Assembly (NCBI RefSeq): GCF_937616625.2
Contig: NC_065576.1
Span: 6,822,501 to 6,886,500 of the forward strand
Direction of reading: 5' to 3'
Length of the DNA stretch: 64,000 bases
From: Mercurialis annua
Lineage: Eukaryota > Streptophyta > Magnoliopsida > Malpighiales > Euphorbiaceae
Position 1 is the first letter of the stretch; each line of letters begins with the position of its first letter. The notes beneath the pieces are model-generated. The model ran no database searches. It saw only the letters and a program-made list of their open reading frames with translations, and was not told where the DNA came from. This document shows positions 10,930 to 21,553 of the stretch, in pieces. The translations under genes were made by a program, and so were the position numbers.

Positions 10930-11365
10930 TTGGTCCAGTTACCACTGCAAGTTTGTTTTGATGATTGTTTGAGAGCAGTTGGTCCAGTTACCACTGCTAG
11001 TTTGTTTTGGATGTCTGTCTGAATTGTGAAACTCTGTCAGTAAGTAAACCTAGGAACTACTGCAGCAAGAGAGTCAAACCTTAGTTGTTTGCATTTGATT
11101 GATGTGTGCATTATTAGTAAGTTCCATAAAGCGTGCGAACCGAGATGGTTAAATGGAGAAGTGATGAATATTTGTGTATATGAGCGGATAAGGCAATTAA
11201 GTGTTTATTACTTGTGTAAGGGATATTCAGTGATTACGTATTTGCGAATTACGTATAGATTGATTTGAATTTAATGTTTGTGATGCCTTACGAGATGATA
11301 TTGAAGTTAAGCAAGGAAAAAGAGGGCTCAGATGGTCGCTGGCATTGGAGTTGTTTCTTTTTAGC

Positions 11366-12127
11366 ATGTCTGGGCAGAACGGAGCTCAGTCACATGCTGC
11401 AGAGGAATGGGAGGAAGCACCTCCTATCTGTCAAAATGGATTTCACAACGAAATAGGCGGACCATCTGAAGTCCACCAGAATGGATTACACTCAGATGCT
11501 AGGAGATCACCTGAGATATATCAGAATGGTTTCATGTCAGTATCAGAAATTGATAGTTCTTTTAGGGTTAGAGGTAGAACTCACTTGCTTGAAATGGAGT
11601 ACAATGAAGAAAGTGAGGAAGAATCAGAATAAGTTCATCAAGAAGAGGACTTTGAAGAAGAAGAGTTATCAGGTAAGTCAGACGTCGAGGAGTACCGAAG
11701 TAAACATTTCCGGTCCAATGTGCGGAGGTACCGCAATTTGAGAGAAAATGGAGGGCTAGTAAATGGCCAGGCACAAGTGGTTTTGAATCAGGTTAGGAGG
11801 CAAATGCGCTCCTTTTCTAGAGGAATACTACCAGTGGGACTGTATTCCTCTGACTTTCTGCGCGTGGACAAAAGAGTTCCAGACCTTAATGAAGACAATA
11901 GGACGATTAACCGTAGATACGTTAGGGGTTTGGGACTCGAATTTGATGAGCTATATGAATATGTTCTCGAGCACTTTGAGACGCTCACTATGATGGCCCG
12001 TAAGATCGAGGCTGACCGCGAGTGGGATGGAAATCCTGTTCGACTCTACTTTTTGGAACTTGCATTCTATCCAGACTATAATGGTCGATCCTCTGGCATT
12101 AGGACTAACCCCCCACTCCGTGCATAG
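11366..12127 (+). pseudogene. Interrupted open frame of unknown function in the LTR element
   Basis: From an ATG at 11366 one frame runs to a TAG at 12125-12127 (254 codons), broken only by a TAA at 11630-11632. The part before the stop has three spaced QNG(F/L) repeats and ends in a Glu-rich segment; the acidic tract continues after the stop. The rest is Arg-rich then mixed, with LGLEFDELYEYVLEHF and ALE-type helical stretches. I see no CCHC knuckle, protease or other retroelement motif. It occupies the gag position, so a divergent gag or an element-specific protein is possible. The single stop could be decay, or a readthrough site if conserved in sister copies. Confidence 0.5.
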
Positions 12128-15100
12128 AGGCGGAGTCAACTCCAGTAGAAGAGTTAAGGGTCGACACACTGGAATAGTTATTAAGAAACCTAGCGTTCTA
12201 CATCAGGCACCCTTAGGTATAAATGATTAATATGCTTTGAGTATTTGTGTTTATATGTTGCATTGTTGTGTATATGTTTACTGCATGCATGATAGAGCAT
12301 AACGAGTAGAATGTGCCTATAGGATAATACCTCAGAGAAGTAAGGACCTATAGGAAGCGCTGTTGTTAAACACACGACTAATAAAAGAATATATAAACAT
12401 AATTTACAAAAGCAATAACATAATAAACACCATATAATACATTTGTTGTAAACGTAATTCCTGTATTACGTTCTAGAAGTTGTGAAGAAAGAGATGGGTT
12501 ACCAACAAGGAATCGATATGAAACATCGGTACCTGCGTTTGTACAGGACATGACATGGTACAGAGTGTTAAAGAAGTGGTTGTGGTGATTACAGTAGTAG
12601 AAAATGTTGAATTAAATTAAGTTATCGGAGATATGGAGAAAGAATTGATGTGATAGGAGAATAGTCAGGAAAATGACAGAAGGTGACAGCAATACAAAAA
12701 TTTGAAATGTACCCAATAATAATAAAGAAAGCCGTTAATAGTCGCAGAGTGTACAACCTGGAGTAAACTTATGTTTTATGAAAAGTATGAAGAATTCTTA
12801 AGATTTTTCAAAGTACGATTGTGCTCAGACATCGCATATGACATTGCATAATCACGATAGGAATACATAAGAAAATGATTTTCGAAATGTAGATCATGCA
12901 TCATATCTTTACAATAATAAAGAAAAATGCGATTTTGAGCAACTCTTTGGTGATGAGAGGTGTCATCACTCTGAGCTACAATTGTACTAATGATTTCAAA
13001 CGATTTATGAAAAGTGATTTAAAAGAGCTGGCCAGCCAAAAGATGTTTTGAAATCTTTTATTAGTAAGTGAACTCAGATGTGAAACTCTGCGACGGATAA
13101 TAAAATGTTCTTAGTAAATAAGAATAAAATTTAAAAGCAAATCCCAATAACAGAATAAAGCCCTGTTAATGATAATTGCAATAATGTTAAGGGAGCTACA
13201 GTGAAATGTGAACGAGGAGTTGTTGCCGGAGAGCGAACGCAGTCAAGATGCAATGCGCTGGCAATATTTAAGGATATAGTAATTATCCTTATGATAAAGT
13301 AAAGGATGAAATGACAGAGAGTCATATTAAACGAAAGAAATACAACGAAAATGCAAGAATGAAGAATATAATGAATATCATTATATTGAGATAAGTAATA
13401 CTGCGATCGTGAGTCATATCGGAGGAGAGAAATTAAAAGTATAAAAGACGATAATATGAATAATGAACATCAAGTGATATTTTAAGGATATATAACCTTA
13501 TCAATATCAGTGTTGAAGATATAAAAGTAGAAGGAGAAGGAATACGAAACGACGAAGAAGATAATCTTGTAAGACGTGAAAGTTTGAAAGTAGATAGTTC
13601 AAAAGATAAGTGATGCTAATTGACTGATATTAGGTGAAGTCACTAATATCAGCATTAAGAGTTATAAGTTGTGTTAACAGAAAAGAGAAGAGTTAAGTTA
13701 TGAAACTCTAGTATAAGGACAAAAGCACACGTATAGGTATACGTGTCAGTAAATATAAGAATAATGGATAAGATGAAAGAAAGTATAATGAAGGGACTCA
13801 TATACCCTTAAGATTTAGTAAGATGAATAGAGAAGTGGAAAGTTCTAGAGATACGTCAGAAAGATTATCAGAGTGGAACAGCATTAATTGAGCTATTATA
13901 AACGAAGGAAAGACGTAGCGAATACAGTAAACAAAGGATGAGATGATACTTCATCGCTATTGGATAGATAGGAGTGAATTGTATCTAAGGAGCCACAATG
14001 TCATAAGAACGAGAAAGGGTATAACAAGTAAGAGACAAGACAAAAGTCGGTATTAGTATAAAGAGATCAAGTTGTTTAAAAGACAATTAGAAACGCGTTA
14101 TAAGTGCTAAGGAAGCATAAGGAATGTAGGACAACAAGAATCGAAACTATTCCCTAATTTTGGGAGTTACAAAGTCAAGTGCAATCTAAAATGTTAAGAA
14201 TAGTCGGAAAACACTTCAAGAAGGAGATGAAGGACAAAATAAGATAAGCTGAGGAACGGTTATAATCAATATTAAGATAGAATCTTAACGAGCAAAAGTA
14301 AAGTCGTAGAGTTAATTGAAAGTAAGAAACTGAAGTGTAAGATAAAAGAGGAAATTGATTATACAGTAAGAAGGATTCTTAAGAAATTTAAATATTAAAG
14401 AAACGTGTGAGATTATTATGAGGTCATCATGGATAAGGAATTGCGACGTAAAGGAAAAACAGCTTTGACTGATAAGTCAATAAGAAATTTGAGTACAAAA
14501 GTATATAAAATATTAAAGGTCTGTTGAATCAGTCAGAGATTAAGGTGATTTAAAGGAAGAACATCGTAAGCGGAAAAGTCAATAAGAGATTCGAGGCGAA
14601 CCTCAAAGAAGCAACTAGAGGGAAGTGAAGAGGATAAGAATACGAGTAGTACTAGTAAACAAGGACAACTGTATAAGCTATATAACCGAAAGTAATGTGA
14701 AAGGAAACGTTTAAGACAATGGTAAAGGACGAAGGATCACGACCAACAGAACGACGTGAAGTTCACGATAGTTTAAAAAGAGCAAGGGAAAAAGAGATTG
14801 AAGATAGTAAAAGATGTAATAGGCTCAACTACGTGAAGAAACAAGTGAATGTGTTAGACTTGGAGCAAGATGAAAGAGATTGGTTGATTAGGAATGAAGT
14901 GCCAGATAATGATAGAAAGGAGTAAGAAATGACGAGGACCCGCTAGGAAAGGAAAGTGACAACTACAGACGATAGTAAAGATCATAATTGCAAATTATGA
15001 TTACAAGAGAAAATACTCATAGGGAGTATGAATAAGGTAAGTACGTCATTAAGATGAAATTGGCACGTCGTGACCATTCACATATAAAGGAGACGAGTAG

Positions 15101-15472
15101 CAACCCTATGGCTACTAAGAATGAAATGATGAAACGAGAAAACATTAGATTATGATTAGTGACAACTAGGTGGCAATGATGTAAGGAATATGACATCAAG
15201 AATACGTCCAAGAACCATTCTATCTCGGAAAAGATAACAGATGAGACGAAGGTACCAGTAAGAGAATTCTCAACGATTTAACAGCAAGCAACTATCAAGA
15301 GTTGAATAGACAATCGATTAGCAACAAGTATGAAGTTATAGCTGTGCATGGAAAACTAAAGTTAAATAAAAGGAAAAGCTGTGATCAAAACGTATTAATG
15401 GACGTCAAGGAAACTGTAAGGATAAGTTAAGATCCCAACAAAATTTATGAAAATTCGAGGACGAATTTTTAT
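12128..15472 (+). other. Non-coding purine-rich interior of the LTR element
   Basis: About 3.3 kb with no open frame over about 70 codons that looks protein-like and no recognised pol motif. The plus strand is visibly rich in A and G and poor in C, most clearly at 12.4-15.4 kb. It may be a relic of pol, or filler maintained at a packageable length, as described for LARD elements. Confidence 0.7.
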
Positions 15473-15485
15473 AAGGGGGGAAGAA
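15473..15485 (+). other. Polypurine tract of the LTR retrotransposon
   Basis: AAGGGGGGAAGAA lies directly upstream of the right LTR and would prime plus-strand synthesis. It is preceded by the gypsy-type motif TTCGAGGACGAAT. Confidence 0.88.
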
Positions 15486-17845
15486 TGTAATACCCCAAAA
15501 TACTTAATTAGCTTATTGGACCACGTGTCCAGTTTTGATTCGCCAGAATGGTGATATCAGAAGAATTTCTGAAAAAAAAAGATAAAGTAAATAAGTTTCA
15601 AGTAGGTCGGTTTTGAGAAATTAACTATGAGAAAATTTAAGGTTATATTTCAATTCTAAATTTAGAATTGGAATTGAAAGGAAAAATGTCAAGAAAAGTC
15701 CAAAATAAAGTACAGGGACCAAAGTGGTAATTTAGCCACATTGTGTCGGAAATAGAAATATTGAATTTTGACGGCAAAGTGTTAATATCGAGCTTCGTAT
15801 TATTTATTGGACATAAATAATACGTAACAATAATAATTTAAGAGTTTATCGATTTAGTTATGGACTAAATCGTACGATTGAAAAGTTTAAACGATAAATG
15901 GTAAGAAACAAGAAGGACAAGGACTAAAATGGCACTTTAGCCAAATGATATAAGAAAGAAAGAAATTGAATTAGAAGCAGAGAGAGAGTTCGAGAGAATT
16001 GGAAGAAAACGATCGATACCGTCGTTTCGCCGCCGTTTCGCCGTTCGACGTCCGATTCGAGCGATTTTCGCGGCGATTTCTTCAGAATCGAAGCCTCTAT
16101 CAACCCTAAGCATCAAATCAAGGTAATAGGTCGGTTTTTAGCTTGATAATGATGAGTTTAAGGGCTGTTTTGAGTTAGGATTTTGTTTGGATTGAATTTG
16201 ACGTTTTTGAAGTTATTATAGCGTTTTAATAAAAACCGAGATGCGGGTTTCGTATAGTTGGATGTATAGCACGTCGGGATAGCTGAAAAGCCCCGGAAAA
16301 CGAATTTCCGGGGGGCTGTCATGAGTGTGCGTTCGCACACATTGAGTGTGCGTTCGCACACTCCCTAAGTTTTAGGGTGTGCGTTCGCACACTCACTGTG
16401 TGCGTTCGCACACTACCCTAAACTTGGCAGATTCAAAATCCCAACGGTCAGTTTATAGATTTGCCTCTTAGGAACGCGTCTGTCAAATTTCAGCTCGATC
16501 CGACGGTTCAATTGGGAGAGATCGTCGTTTTACTAAACAGTGTCAGTGTGCAGGCAGCACCTGCGCACTGTCCTGAAAACTCCTTAAAACTTCATCGAAA
16601 TGAAACTAAACCTTAAAACTTAAAAGCATTATACGTATAGGAATACTAGATTCACGTCTAATCATTAAACATTAATTATTTATCAGACGTGTCAGAGCAG
16701 AGAGGTCAGTAGACGTGGGATAGCAAGGGCATATCATTTCATCGACCATATTTGTGATTGGATTGCGGTCACTGTGAGTTGCTCTTTACTTTCGTGTATT
16801 ATACATATAAAGTTATTTTATATTGATATGTATACTGTTTTTACGCATCGCATGTTAGATGATTTGATTAAATATTATATGTTTCTATCAAAAGTATATA
16901 CGAGAACTAGTATGCGATCCGAAGAAACTAGCTACCTATTGGGTGTCAATAGGCTGTGTGATCACCAGTATCGAGTCAGTCTAGTATGTTCGCATTGAGA
17001 AATGACTTGACACAGCTGGGAGCTGTTGATGAATATGATATTTACGATTGGGTTATGATTTCGATACGCAGAGTGAACTCGGCTACGGTGTAGCCTGGAA
17101 GTCCCCGTATCGAGTGGCTGGGCCACCAGCGAGTTGGACTCGCAATTGATATTTACGATTGGGTTGAATGATATATGATTATTCGAGAGATGTGTCGCAT
17201 GCTAGGATATTAGTTTCACACGGATCGAATACATGTTTATATGTTTTATATTATTGTTTTCTTGAGATGCGATGCTATGTTTTTAAATTAATACCGTTAG
17301 TAAAATGCAACCTCACTCAGTATTTTCCCAAATACTGACCCCTCACCTTTGATGTTTTCAGGTACTTAGTATGTGGACCTAGCTAGAGGCCAATTTTGAA
17401 GTCCAGAAGTCAGTTGTATATGTTTAGTATCTGATTTCTGTGAATGCTGCAGTAGTGGTCCCGCGTTGACAGAGTCGTAGCCTAGACAGCAGTACACATT
17501 GAGTGTACATATTACTTGCTGTCCAGTTTAGATGTTTTGTAGGCTACGTGTTTTATATGTGGTGCATGGCACTAGGTGCCAGTGATATGTTGGATACACT
17601 AACTGATGTATATAATACCGCGAGGCCAGTTCGTACGAGGTACGGTAACTAGAGCCCGCGAGGATAACAGAACAGTTAGTGTAAATGTTTGTGTATACAT
17701 GTTATGTATACTTGCTTCTGTTGCTTTATGCTATTTGTTTATTATTTGCGAAAAATTATTAGTGATTTAAGGCTTGCTACGGGTTCCGGAGCTACCACTC
17801 CCGTTCCCTAGCGCCGGTTGCGGCTTAATATTTTGGGTCGTGACA
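15486..17845 (+). repeat. Right LTR of the non-autonomous retrotransposon
   Basis: 2,360 bp. Direct repeat of 8563-10911, 11 bp longer because of one duplicated CCGCCGTTTCG-type unit, with two single-base differences seen by eye. It ends GTCGTGACA at 17845, followed by the target duplication ATTTT. Confidence 0.95.
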
Positions 17846-18179
17846 ATTTTGATCTTTTTTAAAAAGGTTACTGAACTTTCAATTTATTTCAAAAAGAATG
17901 ATGAACTTTCATTTAGTTTTAAAAAATTATCAAATATTAATATTTTAATCAATGAAAGGTTTTTTCAATTAAATTGAGAATTTTTACACATATAGTTTAT
18001 GTGTCATTTACTTATTTTATAATTTTCTCATGTCATTCGGATGAAAAAATATCTTTTTGTAATTTTTTGATTTTTTTAAATGTTTGGTATCTTTTTTGTA
18101 ATAAATTGATAGTTTGATAACTTTTATGAAATAAATTGATAGTTCGGTACCCTACAAAGTATTTAACCCAAAAATGAAT

Positions 18180-21100
18180 GTATGTATTAATTATTTAGTA
18201 AATACACGTACGAAGTTAGTAAATTCTTAACTAAATAAACTATATTTAAGTCGGATACGCCATTTTTTTTATAGATGGAAGTAGTATTATTTATAAAATA
18301 AATTTAAATGTGTATTTTGGTTTAAGATTAAAAAATTTAACAGAATATAAATAAAATTGAAGTTATTTATTTGATTTATGTTCGATTTTGCGCCTGAAAT
18401 TCATATAGATAGTTGAGACTGTGCATGAATTATATGATACGGAGGCAGCAGCCCACAATATTCAGTTTTCCACTTTCTTTCCTTACAAAACCACTTATCC
18501 ATTTCTTTCTTTGTTTTGCTCTTCATTTTGGAACGTACACAGTATGTAATTTATTATAGAAGTTTTATATTTTATAAATAAATTATAAAAGATAAATTAT
18601 TCCAAAATAAATAAAACTATTAAATATAAATTATGTAATATATGCTAGTTAAATAGAATTTTAATTGTTTAGTAAAAAGGATGGAGACTTTCATGAGTCT
18701 TACCATTATTACAAAATTTCATATACCATTATTAAATTTTAACTAATACGTGAGCCATATTTCATTTAGAGATTAATAGACATTTGAAAAAAAAAATCAA
18801 AAATTATAAAATTTAGATACGGAAAGAATTATTATCATGATTGCATTATATATTATAATTAGTGATATCTATATTTTTATAAATTTATTATTTTAGTGTA
18901 TGAATTTATATATTAATTTTAAATATATATTTCAACTTTATGAAATATATTAAATTGGTACTTTTATCCGTCTTGCTTGCAATCACTATAGTACTAATAA
19001 GATCAGAACAAATTCCATATACTGCTATAATTTATGATTTTAACTACACATGAATTAGCATATTATCAGTTGTTACATTCTCGTTGTTATTTTTACTAAT
19101 ATGTCAATAAAATTAAACCTATTAAATTATAATATATTATTTAGTTGTAATATTATAATATTGTCATTGTATATTATAATATGATAATTTAATTTACGGA
19201 TGACATGATAAACCGAGTCTATTTAAAAATTTATTGTTTATATATACTGAGTATGGTATTTATTTTTGTCCTTTTTAACACGTTGTAGACTGAAAAATGA
19301 ATAAAAAAAGACTTGTTTGATATATTGTTTAAATATCAAAATATTAATTTTAAAGAATATATTAAAAATTAAGCAGTATATTTAGAAAATTTCTGGCACT
19401 ATTAATATTAATTTTTCTTTAAATAAATAAGTTCAATATCAACACAATTCAAATTGAATAAATAATTTATATTTCACTTATCGCACTAAATTTGAGTACG
19501 ATAAATATTATGGACTAGAGTAAGTAGCATTATTATATAAATAATTTTGCTTGATTGTCCTTGGATTTAATTATATACTGCTGGTGATGGTATTCAGGTA
19601 CTGACAGATGTTTTGAGTTGTATAAGAGAAAAAGAGGCGGGGCTTTTGCATGGAGATGAGACTGACTGACCACACAACAATGTCATTTCTTGATTTAATT
19701 ATATATCCTCCTTTTCAAGAATCTAACTATTGGGACTTGCATTTTACAATCATATCAAAAATAATTAAATTTGATATTTGTTCTTAATTTAAATTTAGCT
19801 ATATAATTAATTAAAAATTATCATATGGCTAAATGTATACACAATTATACATGATAATAGGGTTGTATATAAAATATTCAAACCAACCAAATTCAACCAA
19901 ATCAAATTAAAATATTGAATTATTTATTAAAATATTTTTTTGATTTTATGAAATATATATAATTTTTTTATTATTTAATTAATTATTTAATTTTATTAGA
20001 AGTCGTAAAAAATATAATAATAAAAATATAAAATTATAATATTTAAATATACTATTTTTTTCATAAAATATAAATGTATAAATTAGAGCTAATGAGTTAA
20101 AAAAGAAATTTGTAAAATTGAAAAACTACAAAGTAATTCTTATAAAGTAATGAAAAATAAAACTCTACATGTAGAGTTTATTATTTTAACCCTAAAAAAA
20201 TGGATTTACAGAGTTGAGTTAGAGCTAGTTAATCAAGTGGGATCTTTTTCTTTTTTTTTTAAATTGGGTTAGAGATATCCTAAAGAAGACTGAAGAAAAC
20301 AGAAAAAGGTCATGATTCATAAATTAGAGGGGAGTTAAAATCTCAACCCAACACTCATAGGCTTGAGGGGGTGGTTTTCTTGGCTTTATGGCCGGAAAAC
20401 CACCTTATCCACCACTTTTTTTTATTATATTTATTTTTCGGTAACTTTTATTTTCAATAATTACTCTATTAATGGAGTTTTTTGTGTTTTTGTTGGTTCT
20501 TTTTTAAAAGTTTTTGAAAAATCTTGATTTTTAAAGATTTTTCGATTAATTTGCATATTGAGATTTTTACGATCCAAACAAAAATATCTCAAACCATTTT
20601 GATTTGCATGTGAAATTTTTTTGTTTTAATGATGATCAATTCTGTAAAGCCTTTATGTTAAATTACACAATCAAGAAAAAATTGGTCAAAGTTTAAATGA
20701 AAAGTTTAGACCCAAGATCACCCTTGAATCATATATTAAAATTTAAATTAATATCAAACCCAATTAGCACTTATTCCATTTTGTTCTTCTTCTCCTTTAC
20801 CTTCTCAGTCCCGACTACCACCCCTACCACCACCGCCACCATCACCTGCTGCCACTGTTCTGAAAAAACTGCCACTGCCATGCCTAAGACGCCCATAAAC
20901 TTTTTGGCGAGCTTAGATGCATTTGAGGCGAATCTAGACGCATTTGGTCTCTTTTTAGACGTCCGAGTTCGCCACAGACAGCCTCTGATAACCGGACTTT
21001 TTTTTAATAAAACGATGTCGTTTTAGTAAGGAGTATTTTTATTTTTTAGTTCGTATTTAACAGTAGGCACATAAAAAAATTAATAGAAATAGTTTACATA

Positions 21101-21553
21101 ATTGAAATTGAGAGACTATTAAATAGAATTTTTAAATAAAGGCTATCAAACTGTTAATTAGTATAATATAACTACGAGGACAGTAATTTGCTTTGTTTTT
21201 AAGTATTATATATACAATGTCTTTAAATTTTTAAGTTTAAAAAACTGATTTAGCTAGTAGTAAAAAAGTTGAGGATTAAATTAAACTTATTCCAATGCAA
21301 GAAAGGAAAAGTTTACCTTTAACCTTTACATTCTATCATATTCTTTCCATCAATCCAACAATTTAAACCAACAATTACGACTTGAAAATTGAAATGATGT
21401 AAAATAGGATCAAATAATATGGATTCAATTGTTAAAATAACATCAAAACAAATTTTCTTGACATTAAAATTTAAATTGAAGGGCATAATCAACTCTTTGT
21501 TTAAATAAAATTACACAAACCAAAAACATTATCCACCTACTGAATTCAGACAA
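18180..21553. other. Gene-free upstream region of the beta-xylosidase gene
   Basis: AT-rich with no recognised gene or complete transposon. A short hairpin (about 20365-20405, GGTGGTTTTC then GGAAAACCACC) is present. The 109-codon open frame at 20697-21026 is Thr/Pro-biased and lacks homology I can recognise, so it is not called. The promoter of the downstream gene should lie in the last part, but I could not fix a TATA box. Confidence 0.5.

Larger units (their letters stand above)
8563..17845 (+). mobile_element. Non-autonomous LTR retrotransposon (LARD-like, probably gypsy-derived)
   Basis: Two long direct repeats (8563-10911 and 15486-17845) start TGTAATACC and end GTCGTGACA. They are bracketed by a 5-bp duplication ATTTT (8558-8562 and 17846-17850). 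A tRNA-iMet primer site follows the left LTR and a purine tract precedes the right one. The roughly 4.57-kb interior has no recognisable protease, reverse transcriptase, RNase H or integrase, only one interrupted open frame at 11366-12127. The TTCGAGGACGAAT motif before the purine tract is typical of plant Ty3/gypsy 3' ends. Near-identical LTRs imply recent mobilisation in trans by an autonomous relative. Confidence 0.9.
8473..18170. mobile_element. Small MULE-type MITE split by the LTR retrotransposon
   Basis: A 9-bp duplication AAAAATGAA at 8464-8472 and 18171-18179 brackets inverted ends: GAGTTAAATACTTTATAGG on the left and GGGTTAAATACTTTGTAGGG as the reverse complement of the right. Both continue into TACC(A/G)AAC. 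The element's own sequence is 8473-8562 plus 17851-18170, about 410 bp, with no coding capacity. Everything between is the younger LTR retrotransposon and its 5-bp duplication. This gives the order of insertion: MITE first, LTR element second. Confidence 0.85.

Noticed and set aside
14719..14925. 68-codon charged open frame inside the LTR element
   Set aside because: It lies in the purine-rich non-coding interior; Lys/Glu/Arg richness follows from base composition.
20697..21026. 109-codon plus-strand open frame upstream of BXL6
   Set aside because: Low-complexity Thr-rich composition, no recognisable domain and no matching exons nearby.
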